The notes under the pieces are model-generated. The model did no database searches, was not told the origin of the DNA, and worked only from the letters and a program-made list of their open reading frames with translations. A stretch of 45,469 nt of DNA, from assembly GCA_009885085.1 (NCBI GenBank), contig VFLK01000015.1, positions 1-45,469 of the forward strand, written 5' to 3'. Positions 28,359 through 37,799 of this stretch are shown piece after piece. Made by a program: the position numbers and the translations under genes. The stretch's first letter is position 1, and each line of letters opens with the position of its first letter. Source of the stretch: Minisyncoccota bacterium. GTDB taxonomy: Bacteria > Patescibacteriota > Microgenomatia > UBA1400 > PJMF01.

Positions 28359-30167
28359 ATGTGTGGAATTTACGCTAGTTACAGCTTGAAAGCTGAAAAA
28401 AAAGTATTTGAAGGTCTAAAAAGAATTGAGTACAGAGGCTATGATTCTTGGGGAGTGGCGACCTTGGTTGATGGAAAATTGCTACTTAAAAAAGAAGTCG
28501 GCAAGCTGAGTGATCAGAAAAACTTCAAGTTTGTAGAATCAAAGTTATCTTTAGGGCACACCCGTTGGGCAACTCATGGCGGAGTAACAAAAGTTAATGC
28601 TCATCCTCATTTGGCTAAAAATAAAAGTTTTGCATTAGTTCAAAATGGGGTTGTAGAAAATTATCAAAAGTTAAAGAGCGAATTGCAGAGTGATGGTTAT
28701 AATTTTATTTCACAAACTGATACGGAAGTTATAGTTGGTCTTCTTGAAAAAGAAATGGAATTAAATTTCGAAAAAACCCTTTCGACTAGTGTATTTATTA
28801 AAGTTTTTAAAAAATTAGCTGGGAGAAACACAGTTCTTGTGATCACTTCGGAAGGTCAACTGATGACAATCAGAGATGGATCACCGTTGGTAGCCGGCAA
28901 AAATTCTCAAGGAGAGTTCTACTTTTCTTCGGATGTGCTTTCAATGAGTCCAGATGCAGAAAAGTATATGGTGATTAAATCTGGAGAAATGGCAGTATTT
29001 AATTCAGAAGATTCAAGTTTTAGTGTTTTGGATATTAAAACTGAGCAAAAAATTAAAACTGATTTTATTCCTTTGGAGCACAAACTTGATTTGGCAAATA
29101 TTACTATGGATATCGGCAAGGACTCTTACGAAAGCTATATGCTCAAGGAAATTCATGAGCAATCTAGTATGTTGCCGAATGTTATTCGAGATTCAAAACC
29201 AAAGTTTTTAATGGCTGCAGAAATGATAAAAAAGGCCAAGCAAGTCTTCACTCTTGGCTGTGGATCTGCAAGTTACGCAACCGGACACACTGCATATCTT
29301 TTGAGAAAGACAGGCATTTTGACTTTAGCTGTTGAAGCATACGAAGCCGATTCATATTTAGAGTTATTAAATAATGATAGTAAAAACTCAGTGTGCATCG
29401 TTTTTAGTCAGAGTGGAGAAACTGCTGATACTAATGAGATTGTTGAGCTGATGAAAGCAAAAGGAGTCAAAATAATTAGTGTTGTTAACATGCCGGGAAG
29501 TACCTTGACTCAATTATCAGATCTTTCATTTATGTTGCAAGTTGGACCAGAATTGGCTGTTGCCAGTACGAAGGCATTTTTGGGTCATGTGCTTTGGGGA
29601 ATCACAATTTCTGATATTATATGCGGATCAAAATTTAATGACTTAGAGATAAAAATTAATGAATTTGAGTATAAATTAAAGGAATGGTTCGCCAACAAAT
29701 CAATTCAAAATAATATTAAAAATATTGCTAAAAAATTAACTAAATGTGAACATCTATTTGTATTAGGTAGGGGCAATCTTTACTATGCTAGCTTAGAAAG
29801 CGCACTTAAATTAAAGGAAATTTCATACATTCATGCAGAAGGATTTTCTAGCGGTGAACTCAAACATGGAGTAATTGCGCTAATTTCTAAAGATACGCCG
29901 GTATTGTGTTTAGTTGCGGAGGATAAAAATAAAGCAAACATGCTGAGCGCAATTTCAGAAGTAAAGGCTAGGGGAGGGAAAACAATCGTAATTGCCAAAG
30001 AAAATAACGAACTTTACGATAATTGGATTCAGTTGCCAGACACCAATGACTATGTTTTCCTTTCTAGTGTTATTCCAGCACAATTAATTACTTGCTTTAT
30101 GGCGGTAGAAAAAGGTTATGACGTTGATAAACCAAGAAATTTAGCTAAAAGCGTGACGGTGAAATAG
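28359..30167 (+). CDS. glmS: glutamine-fructose-6-phosphate aminotransferase
   Basis: MCGIYASY N-terminal Cys, RGYDSWG, GHTRWATHGGV, two SIS domains, C-terminal KPRNLAKSVTVK. Confidence 0.97.
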   Translation: MCGIYASYSLKAEKKVFEGLKRIEYRGYDSWGVATLVDGKLLLKKEVGKLSDQKNFKFVESKLSLGHTRWATHGGVTKVNAHPHLAKNKSFALVQNGVVENYQKLKSELQSDGYNFISQTDTEVIVGLLEKEMELNFEKTLSTSVFIKVFKKLAGRNTVLVITSEGQLMTIRDGSPLVAGKNSQGEFYFSSDVLSMSPDAEKYMVIKSGEMAVFNSEDSSFSVLDIKTEQKIKTDFIPLEHKLDLANITMDIGKDSYESYMLKEIHEQSSMLPNVIRDSKPKFLMAAEMIKKAKQVFTLGCGSASYATGHTAYLLRKTGILTLAVEAYEADSYLELLNNDSKNSVCIVFSQSGETADTNEIVELMKAKGVKIISVVNMPGSTLTQLSDLSFMLQVGPELAVASTKAFLGHVLWGITISDIICGSKFNDLEIKINEFEYKLKEWFANKSIQNNIKNIAKKLTKCEHLFVLGRGNLYYASLESALKLKEISYIHAEGFSSGELKHGVIALISKDTPVLCLVAEDKNKANMLSAISEVKARGGKTIVIAKENNELYDNWIQLPDTNDYVFLSSVIPAQLITCFMAVEKGYDVDKPRNLAKSVTVK

Positions 30168-30194
30168 GCAATGTGTTGTAAAAGACACCAGATT

Positions 30195-31142
30195 TTAATG
30201 TTTATTTTTTTTGATTCTTGCTTCTGCTAGGTAGACGCCAGCGAAGATAATGAATAACGACAAAATCTGCAAAGGATGGACTTGTTCATTTAGGAAAATT
30301 ATTGCAAGTGGCACATAAATTAGAGGCTGAAGATATGTAAACAATCCAGCTTCAGAAGCTTCAATTCCGTCTTGGCCTTTGATGTAAGAAGTCAGTCCAA
30401 TTATCGAACCAAAAATTGCCATATAAAGAGTAGCAAACCAAACTGAGGAATTAGAGAAATCACTTGCTACTGCAGAAAAAAAGTTAGTCAGCGAAAAGTT
30501 AAGTTCAAGCAAACTCAAGAAGAAAAAAGTCGTGATGCCAATATAGAAACTAATTGAAGCTACAAACAACTTCGGAAGTTTTTTATAGTGCTTCTTTGCT
30601 AAAACATAGTAGATGGCGATAGTAATATTTTGAGCTATTATCAGTAGGTTTCCGTATAAAGAAAGACCATTAAATGAATTTGCATATAAAATTACAGGTA
30701 AGGTGGTAAGTAATGCTGTGCCAATAAATGACAAAATTAATCCAAACCACTCGTGTTTTTCCTCTTTTTCTTTAAGATATAGAATTCCTGCAAGGACTAT
30801 AAAAATTGGCGTTGTGGTTGTGATAAAACCAGCTTCGATAGCAGAAGTATTATCTAAACCAATGTAAAGTAAACCCAAAGAAAGCGTTGTTCCAATTAAT
30901 TCTAGTAGAGTGATTTTGGTAATTATCTTTTTCTTATTTTTAATTTTTGACCAATAATGAATGAGAATTGGTAGTGACAATAAGGCAGCAAAAAAGAATC
31001 TATATAGTAAATATCTAAAAGGCGTGGTTACAGAAAGCGCTGGTTTAACAGCTATAAAAGCTGCTCCCCAAACGATGGTATTCAATCCAAGATAAAGATA
31101 TGACCTGAAACGAGTTCGACTCTTTTCGCTCACTTTTGGCAT
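30195..31142 (-). CDS. DMT-superfamily EamA-type transporter
   Basis: two EamA-like repeats, about 10 TM segments; NTIVWGAAFIAVKPAL. Confidence 0.85.
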   Translation of the reverse strand: MPKVSEKSRTRFRSYLYLGLNTIVWGAAFIAVKPALSVTTPFRYLLYRFFFAALLSLPILIHYWSKIKNKKKIITKITLLELIGTTLSLGLLYIGLDNTSAIEAGFITTTTPIFIVLAGILYLKEKEEKHEWFGLILSFIGTALLTTLPVILYANSFNGLSLYGNLLIIAQNITIAIYYVLAKKHYKKLPKLFVASISFYIGITTFFFLSLLELNFSLTNFFSAVASDFSNSSVWFATLYMAIFGSIIGLTSYIKGQDGIEASEAGLFTYLQPLIYVPLAIIFLNEQVHPLQILSLFIIFAGVYLAEARIKKNKH

Positions 31143-31177
31143 ATAATAAGGTTATCACAAATTCAAGTTGAATAGTT

Positions 31178-32026
31178 ATGACTAAAACAATTTCCATCAT
31201 TAAAAAAGTATGCGATGAGCTCGGCTTGGATGTTAAGTTTTTGGATGACTATGAGTGTGTCATGGAGGTGGGACTAAATCGATCGAAATCCCATATTTTT
31301 ATTGCTAATAATTCTGGTTTGAATGATGAAGTTGTCAGGAAAATTTGTAATGACAAATTTTATACCTATCTTCTGTTAAAAGATGTAATGGACCTACCTA
31401 AGACTTTTAGTTTTGTCGATCCACATGCGGATGATATTTATGAAGGGTATGGAAATCTCGATTCCAACAAAGTAATTGTTTTCAAAATTTTGGTTAATCA
31501 TGAATTTCCAGTTTTGGTCAAAGCAAACAGTCTCTCCAGAGGTCTAAATATTTTTAAGTGTGATGATCATGCACAAGTTGCGTCTGCAGTTGATAATATT
31601 TTTAATAAAAAATCAAAAGATTATGATCATATTTTAATTTCTCAAGATTACATTAACATTGCGAAAGAATATAGAGTCCTGGTTTATGACCAAAAAATTA
31701 TGTTCTTTTATTTGAAAGATAATAGGAGTGGGGCAGGTGTGAGTAATCCAAGGTTCATTGGAAATTTAAGCCCGTTACATTGGGAAAATTCCAAGGCAGT
31801 TTTAGTAAATGATCAAGATTTAAAAGATGAAATACAACAATTTATTGCTCCAATTTTTTCTAAATTAAAGTTAAAATATGGTGGTTTAGATATCGCTAGA
31901 GATAAGAATGGGAAATTGCAATTAATCGAAATTAATACTCAGCCTGGATTTAGCTATTATGTTGGTGATAATTCTGATGAAGAGGTTGCTAAAATGTATA
32001 GAAAAATTTTGAAGGATTTATTTTAA
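31178..32026 (+). CDS. ATP-grasp ligase-like protein
   Basis: FPVLVKANSLSRGLNIF, EYRVLVYD, GGLDIARDKNGKLQLIEINTQPGFS. Confidence 0.8.
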   Translation: MTKTISIIKKVCDELGLDVKFLDDYECVMEVGLNRSKSHIFIANNSGLNDEVVRKICNDKFYTYLLLKDVMDLPKTFSFVDPHADDIYEGYGNLDSNKVIVFKILVNHEFPVLVKANSLSRGLNIFKCDDHAQVASAVDNIFNKKSKDYDHILISQDYINIAKEYRVLVYDQKIMFFYLKDNRSGAGVSNPRFIGNLSPLHWENSKAVLVNDQDLKDEIQQFIAPIFSKLKLKYGGLDIARDKNGKLQLIEINTQPGFSYYVGDNSDEEVAKMYRKILKDLF

Positions 32027-32027
32027 T

Positions 32028-32054
32028 TAGGTAGCCAAAAAGATGTGGCACCTA
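32028..32054. terminator. hairpin between convergent genes
   Basis: TAGGTaGCCA / TGGCACCTA. Confidence 0.5.
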
Positions 32055-32061
32055 AACTAGA

Positions 32062-33270
32062 TTATTTTAGTTTGCTGATTACCTCTTCAACACTTAACAT
32101 TTCTTGATCTCGAGTTTGCAGATTTTTAAGTGAAACTTTGTTTTGCGCAACTTCTTCTTCACCAATTACGATTGCATATGGAATCAATTTTTTGTCAGCA
32201 TATTTAAATTGTTTACCAATTTTATCGGTAACGTCAGGGTAGAGTTCAGTTTTTATATTAGCTTGACGAAGTTTTTTGGCAACCTCTAAAGTCTGGTTTT
32301 GATATGCCTTATCAAAAGTCGTTACCAAAACTTGAGATGAATTGAAAAGAGGAATCAATTCTAACTGATCGGCGGCTTCGACTGTTCGATCAAAGCCAAA
32401 AGCAACTCCGGTGGCTGGCAAATCAAGATTTGTTAGTCGTTTCATCATTGAGTCGTAGCGTTCGCCACCACCGACTGAACCAACTGCATAATCTTCAATT
32501 ACTATCTCCCAAATTGGACCTTCTGAGTAACTGAAAGATCGAGCGAGGGTAGGTTCGAAACGATAAAATTCTTTACTAAAACCAGAATTTTCTAGGTAAG
32601 TAATGATAGTCTTGATTGTCTCGTCTGGTTTGATGTCCATTACTTGCTGAAAATATGTTTCGGCCTGGGCCTGATCGATACCTTTTTTAATCATATCCCC
32701 AATTACACCATCGCGACCAATTTTTTTAAGTTTATCAATTGCGACTATAGCCTCGTAAGGAATGCCTTTCATTAGTTCTCGGCTGTTAAAAATAATCACT
32801 GGCTTTTTAAAACCAAGATTAAGGTATGTTTCTAGATTTTCTGCGATTACTTCTGCATCTGCTTCAGCACCTTTAACTCCAAAAATATCGAGGTCAAATT
32901 GGGTAAATTCTCGATATCTTCCTTTTTGAGGTTTCTCGGCTCGAAAGACAGATTGAATCTGGTATCTTCTGAACGGTATTGTTAGATTGGCGATGTTTGC
33001 TGCCACGTAACGACAAGTAGGCACGGTTTGGTCATAGCGCATCATGACTTCACGATCACCATTATCAGTAAATTTGTAAAAGAGTTTTTCGTCTTCGCCA
33101 ATTTCTCCTTTAAATAACTCGTATGGTTCGAGAGTAGGGGTTTCAATTGGCTCATATCCCCATTTTTCTGCAGTTTTAATCATTGAGTCACGAACCCATT
33201 GGCGTTTTTTTGCATCAATTGGCAGAATGTCTCTAAATCCTTTTAGTGTTTGTATATTGTTGTTTTTCAT
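32062..33270 (-). CDS. hisS: histidyl-tRNA synthetase
   Basis: GFRDILP, MMRYDQTVPTCRYVA, FRAEKPQKGRYREFTQFDLDIFG, VGGGERYD. Confidence 0.96.
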   Translation of the reverse strand: MKNNNIQTLKGFRDILPIDAKKRQWVRDSMIKTAEKWGYEPIETPTLEPYELFKGEIGEDEKLFYKFTDNGDREVMMRYDQTVPTCRYVAANIANLTIPFRRYQIQSVFRAEKPQKGRYREFTQFDLDIFGVKGAEADAEVIAENLETYLNLGFKKPVIIFNSRELMKGIPYEAIVAIDKLKKIGRDGVIGDMIKKGIDQAQAETYFQQVMDIKPDETIKTIITYLENSGFSKEFYRFEPTLARSFSYSEGPIWEIVIEDYAVGSVGGGERYDSMMKRLTNLDLPATGVAFGFDRTVEAADQLELIPLFNSSQVLVTTFDKAYQNQTLEVAKKLRQANIKTELYPDVTDKIGKQFKYADKKLIPYAIVIGEEEVAQNKVSLKNLQTRDQEMLSVEEVISKLK

Positions 33271-33305
33271 TATTTCCTTTTTATAAATTTAATTGTAACA
33301 TCCAT

Positions 33306-33581
33306 TTATCTTTTTCTTTCTTCAAGCTCTGACATGACTTCATCCAAAGTTACATCTCTAGAAGCTAACATTATTAAAGTGTGAAATAACAAATCAGCCG
33401 TTTCAGAAATAAGCCTTTTTTTGTTAGGATTTTTAGCAGCAATCACTACTTCAGTTGCTTCTTCACCCACTTTCTGAATAATTCTGTCTTGATCTCCTTT
33501 GAAAAGAGAGGCGATATATGAATCTTCGGGTAATTCTTTTTGTCTAGAAATAATTATTTTATAAAGTTCTTCTAATGTCAT
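33306..33581 (-). CDS. hisE: phosphoribosyl-ATP pyrophosphatase
   Basis: KVGEEATEVVIAAKN, ETADLLFHTLIML. Confidence 0.94.
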   Translation of the reverse strand: MTLEELYKIIISRQKELPEDSYIASLFKGDQDRIIQKVGEEATEVVIAAKNPNKKRLISETADLLFHTLIMLASRDVTLDEVMSELEERKR

Positions 33582-33907
33582 AATTTTCTTTCATCAATTT
33601 GAATAAAAAAACAAGTTTTTTGGCCAGTGTGACAAACAGCTTGACCAATTAATTTTACTTTAACAAGTAGAGTATCGCTATCGCAATCGCTAAAGATTGA
33701 AACTACTTTAAGTTTATTGCCAGATTCTTCACCTTTCAACCAAAGTTTTTTTCTACTTCGACTAAAAAAATAGACATCACCAGTTTTTTTAGTTTTTTCG
33801 AATGCTTCTAAGTTCATATATCCAAGCATTAAAACTTTCATGGTTTCATTATCTTGAATAATAATTGGAATCAAGCCATTTCCTTTTTTAAAATCAATTT
33901 TTTTCAT
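33578..33907 (-). CDS. hisI: phosphoribosyl-AMP cyclohydrolase
   Basis: MLGYMNLEAFEKT, FFSRSRKKLWLKGEESGN, DCDSDTLLVKV, CHTGQKTCFF. Confidence 0.95.
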   Translation of the reverse strand: MKKIDFKKGNGLIPIIIQDNETMKVLMLGYMNLEAFEKTKKTGDVYFFSRSRKKLWLKGEESGNKLKVVSIFSDCDSDTLLVKVKLIGQAVCHTGQKTCFFIQIDERKL

Positions 33908-33908
33908 A

Positions 33909-34664
33909 CTAAATCCTTACAGCAATTTTTTTTATTTGCATATATTTTTTTAGTTCAGAAATTTTTAACTTACCAAAATGGAAGAGAGATGCTGCGAGGG
34001 CAGCATCGGCAGCTCCAGATTGAAAAACATCAATAAAGTCATCAATATTGCCTGCTCCCCCAGAGGCAATAACAGGAACATTGACATTTTTGGAAATATT
34101 ATTTGTTAGCTGCAAATCATAACCTTGCTTGGTACCATCAGCATCAATACTAGTTAATAAAATTTCTCCTGCTCCAAGTTTGACTGCCTCTTTTGCCCAT
34201 AGTTTTGCATCTAATCCCGTTGCAGTCTTACCTCCATTTGTATAAACTTCCCAACCTTTTGAATTTTTCTTTACATCAATTGCTAGTACGATACATTGAC
34301 TACCAAAAAGCTTTGCAGCGTCAGTAATTAGTCCTGGATTTCTAACAGCTGCGAGATTAAGAGAAACTTTATCTGCCCCGGCTAAAAGAACATTACGAAT
34401 GTCTTGTATGGAGCTAATTCCACCACCCACTGTGAAGGGAATAAAAATGTTTTTGGCGACTTTCCTCACTACCTCAATAAAGGTTTTTCTATTTTCGTTA
34501 GAGGCAGTTATATCAAGTAATACTAACTCATCAGCGCCCTCATCATTATAAATTTTGGCCAAAGAAACTGGATCTCCAGCATCTTTTAAATCAATAAAAT
34601 TAGTACCTTTAACAACTCTACCGTTGGCAATATCTAAGCAAGGAATAATTCTTTTAGCTAACAC
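33909..34664 (-). CDS. hisF: imidazole glycerol phosphate synthase subunit HisF
   Basis: [33 protein letters not shown] at 34664 preceded by GAGGAGG inside hisA (ORF track start 34712). Confidence 0.95.
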   Translation of the reverse strand: MLAKRIIPCLDIANGRVVKGTNFIDLKDAGDPVSLAKIYNDEGADELVLLDITASNENRKTFIEVVRKVAKNIFIPFTVGGGISSIQDIRNVLLAGADKVSLNLAAVRNPGLITDAAKLFGSQCIVLAIDVKKNSKGWEVYTNGGKTATGLDAKLWAKEAVKLGAGEILLTSIDADGTKQGYDLQLTNNISKNVNVPVIASGGAGNIDDFIDVFQSGAADAALAASLFHFGKLKISELKKYMQIKKIAVRI

Positions 34665-35364
34665 TATTTGCCTCCTCAATGTTGATCTTTTTTTCCAAAA
34701 TAGCCTTGCCAATAATCACTCCCGCCACTTTTAAGGATTTTAATTTCTCAATGTCAGTAATTGAAGAAATACCTCCAGCTACTATCAATGGGGTATTGAG
34801 TACTGATAGCAAGCTTTTGATTCCTTCATAATTTGGCTGGCTAAGTGTGCCGTCTTTTAGAATATCAGTAAAAATAAATGATTTAACTCCCAAGCTCTCA
34901 AGTTTAAGAGCTGTTTTTAAAACATTTTTGCCACTATTTTTTAACCAGCCTCTTTTGGCCAATTGACCATTTTTACTGTCCAACGAAACAATAATGCTTT
35001 CAGCGTAGATGTTTAACAACTCTTTTAGTTGCTTCTCATTATCTAAGGCCAGGGTGCCAATAATGACTTTATTTGCTCCAATTGAAATTAACTGTTTTAT
35101 ATCCGATGCAGTTTGAATGCCACCACCGACTTGAACAGGAATATTAAGATTAGAAATAATTTTTTTAATAACTCTTAGATTAACTAATTGACCAGTTTTT
35201 GCTCCATCAAGATCGACAATGTGTAGTGCTCTTGCTCCAGCAGTTTGCCACTGCTTGGCTATTTCCACTGGATCTTGTCCATAGATAGTCTCCAAAGCAT
35301 AATTACCTTGTTTTAAGCGAACATATTTGCCATCTCTAATATCAATGGCTGGAATAATTATCAT
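34654..35364 (-). CDS. hisA: HisA isomerase (ProFAR isomerase)
   Basis: [46 protein letters not shown] at 35364 overlaps the hisH stop. Confidence 0.95.
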   Translation of the reverse strand: MIIIPAIDIRDGKYVRLKQGNYALETIYGQDPVEIAKQWQTAGARALHIVDLDGAKTGQLVNLRVIKKIISNLNIPVQVGGGIQTASDIKQLISIGANKVIIGTLALDNEKQLKELLNIYAESIIVSLDSKNGQLAKRGWLKNSGKNVLKTALKLESLGVKSFIFTDILKDGTLSQPNYEGIKSLLSVLNTPLIVAGGISSITDIEKLKSLKVAGVIIGKAILEKKINIEEANSVS

Positions 35365-35957
35365 ATTAATCCCCAAAAGTTTCTTATTAATTGCAAGCCA
35401 GCTTCACCACTTTTTTCTGGGTGAAATTGGACTCCATAAACGTTATTTTTTTCAATCACACTGCAAAAATTTTGGTCGTAGCTAGTTATACCGACAGCTA
35501 TTTTTTTATCATCAGGATCACAGTAATATGAGTGTACAAAATAAAAATAGGATTCATTTTTAATTTTATTTAAAAGTTGAGAATTGGTGACCATAACTTG
35601 GTTCCAGCCAATTTGCGGCACCTTTAATTTTGTCTTAAACTTTTTAACATTTCCTTTGACTATGTCTAAACACGCAACGTTGTCTTCCTCGCTACTAGAA
35701 AAAAGCAATTGCATGCCTAAACAAATTCCCAATAATGGCTTACCTAGATCGACTTGAGCTTTAATTTCAGTATCAAGTTTTCTTTCCTTAAGATTTTTCA
35801 TGCCAAATGCTGCAGCGCCAACACCAGGCAAAATTAAACCTGTTGCTTGTCTTAGATCATCAATTTTGCTAGAAATCTTAAATGGAATTTCTAATTTAAT
35901 TAGGGCATTAGCAACACTAGCTAAATTACCTAAACCATAATCAATAATGAGTATCAT
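35361..35957 (-). CDS. hisH: imidazole glycerol phosphate synthase glutaminase subunit HisH
   Basis: IIDYGLGNLASVANAL, LLGICLGMQLLF, GVQFHPEKSGEAGLQLIRNF. Confidence 0.96.
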   Translation of the reverse strand: MILIIDYGLGNLASVANALIKLEIPFKISSKIDDLRQATGLILPGVGAAAFGMKNLKERKLDTEIKAQVDLGKPLLGICLGMQLLFSSSEEDNVACLDIVKGNVKKFKTKLKVPQIGWNQVMVTNSQLLNKIKNESYFYFVHSYYCDPDDKKIAVGITSYDQNFCSVIEKNNVYGVQFHPEKSGEAGLQLIRNFWGLI

Positions 35958-36985
35958 AAAAGAATCCTTTTAATTTGATTAGTCTTATCTACTATAAAAT
36001 CTGCTTTCAAATTCTTGCCAACAAAAATACAAGGCATCTTTGCAGCTTTTGCTGCAACAAGATCATTAACACTGTCACCGATGTAAATTGGCTTATTGCT
36101 CTTAAGCAATTTAGCAGCTTCCAATAAAGGTTCTGGGAAAGGTTTTTCTCGTTTAGCATCTTCTTTGCCTACAGCGTACCTTTCTTTAATTAATTCAGGT
36201 GAAAGTTTAAGATTCCTTAGAGCAAAAAGAGCTTCAAATTTTGGCCTTCCTGTAGCGACACCGATTTTATATTTTCTAGATAATTTCTTCAGAATGGCTA
36301 AATCTAAAAGTAAAGTTTCGTTTTTAATTAGACCATTTTTAAAAATAATTGGAGCTGGTCTTTGATAAAGTTCTAGAAATAATTTTTCACCCAAATAATA
36401 ACTTTGAAAAATATCTTTGGCTGATAAATAATCGGCGCTTTTTTTGATTTGCTCGTTCAGTGCTGAAATATTTTTCTTAAAATCAGTTTGATTTATTCTT
36501 TTAGCCAAAAGCTCAATCAAAGCAAAGGACAAATCCCAATCATTATTAAAGCCAGGGATCAACTTCATTGTCTCGATTTCGCTAGAAGCAACTTTCAACT
36601 TCAAATCATATTTATTTTGCAGAACATATTCCACAGTTAATTTAATAGCCTGGCGATAGGACTTTGAAACATCTACGAGCACTCCGTCCATGTCGAAAAT
36701 TATCGCATCGCACTTAGGTTTATCAAAGTCTCTAAGAGCTTGAATAACTACGTTGTTTTGCCAAGGATTGCCAACAGTTATACGTATAGCTTGATAGGAA
36801 TCGTAATAACGAACAACTATTTTTCGTTGTTCTAAAAATTTTTTCAGTTCTTTGAAGTTATTATTTACTTTAATAAATAATGAATTTGCTTGAGAAGGGT
36901 AGAGAGTTAAATTTGACAAGCTACCAAGTTCTTTGATCAATCGTTGTCGTTCTCTGACAATTAGTTTCAGAGTTTTCCCCGCCAA
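35954..36985 (-). CDS. C-terminal part of HisC fused to HAD-superfamily (IA) phosphatase, probable histidinol-phosphatase
   Basis: N-term KLIVRERQRLIKELGSL..LYPSQANSLFIKV..IAIRITVG-type HisC C-terminus; then CDAIIFDMDGVLVD, GVATGRPKFEA, YIGDSVNDLVAAKAA HAD motifs. Confidence 0.85.
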   Translation of the reverse strand: MAGKTLKLIVRERQRLIKELGSLSNLTLYPSQANSLFIKVNNNFKELKKFLEQRKIVVRYYDSYQAIRITVGNPWQNNVVIQALRDFDKPKCDAIIFDMDGVLVDVSKSYRQAIKLTVEYVLQNKYDLKLKVASSEIETMKLIPGFNNDWDLSFALIELLAKRINQTDFKKNISALNEQIKKSADYLSAKDIFQSYYLGEKLFLELYQRPAPIIFKNGLIKNETLLLDLAILKKLSRKYKIGVATGRPKFEALFALRNLKLSPELIKERYAVGKEDAKREKPFPEPLLEAAKLLKSNKPIYIGDSVNDLVAAKAAKMPCIFVGKNLKADFIVDKTNQIKRILL

Positions 36986-37794
36986 GATTTATCCGTTAAA
37001 GTTGCTATTCCAGCTGCACACGCAGCCAAATTAACATTGTATGGTGGTTTAATTTTGAAAAGTTGTTCTACAAAAAAAGAATTCATCAGGCCATAACCTA
37101 AACGAAGTCCTGCTAATCCAGCCCACTTACTTAGAGTACGTAAAACAATTAAGTTTGGATATTTTTTAATTAAAGGAATAGCTGTTCTATTAGAGAATTC
37201 AAAATATGCCTCATCAACAATCACTAACTTGCCAGTTTCCAATAATTCAACAATCTCTTTTTGATCAGTCACTGTGCCAGTTGGATTATTTGGCGTACAA
37301 ACCACAATGATTTTGACTTTTTTATTAATAATTTTTTTAATTTTAGGAATATCAAGTGAAAAATCATTTTTTCTAGGAACTGAGACCAACCTCCCTTTAT
37401 TCAGTTGTACTGCTACTGCATACATCCCAAAAGTAGGCGGGCAGTTGATCACTTTGTCACCTTCGTTCAAAATTAGTCTAAACAGTAAATCTAATAATTC
37501 ATCCGAACCAGAACCTACAATTATGTTGTTTATTGGGACATTAACATAGTCCGACAAAGCCTGACGTAATTCTTTATATTCTGGATCAGGATAAAAATTA
37601 AATAATCCAGTTTTTAGCGCCTCCGTTACCGAAGGAGAGTAGCCAAATTGATTTTCACCTGCATCAAGTTTGATTATCTCCTCCGGTTTTTGTTTAAATT
37701 TATTACCTAAATCCCACAACGAAGCCACAGGAATATAAGCCGACATTGCGACAATATCCTTTCTAATCATTATGTTCATATTTATTTTTTTCAT
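36967..37794 (-). CDS. hisC: histidinol-phosphate aminotransferase, 5' part (frame interrupted before its C-terminal domain)
   Basis: LDAGENQFGYSPSV, CTPNNPTGTV, VDEAYFEFS, RTLSKWAGLAGLRLGYG; terminates at TGA in the -1 frameshift window. Confidence 0.92.
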   Translation of the reverse strand: MKKINMNIMIRKDIVAMSAYIPVASLWDLGNKFKQKPEEIIKLDAGENQFGYSPSVTEALKTGLFNFYPDPEYKELRQALSDYVNVPINNIIVGSGSDELLDLLFRLILNEGDKVINCPPTFGMYAVAVQLNKGRLVSVPRKNDFSLDIPKIKKIINKKVKIIVVCTPNNPTGTVTDQKEIVELLETGKLVIVDEAYFEFSNRTAIPLIKKYPNLIVLRTLSKWAGLAGLRLGYGLMNSFFVEQLFKIKPPYNVNLAACAAGIATLTDKSWRGKL

Positions 37795-37799
37795 ATTTT

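Noticed and set aside
33578-34664. hisI/hisF or hisE/hisI fusion
   Set aside because: Separate start and stop codons with small overlaps; ordinary translational coupling.
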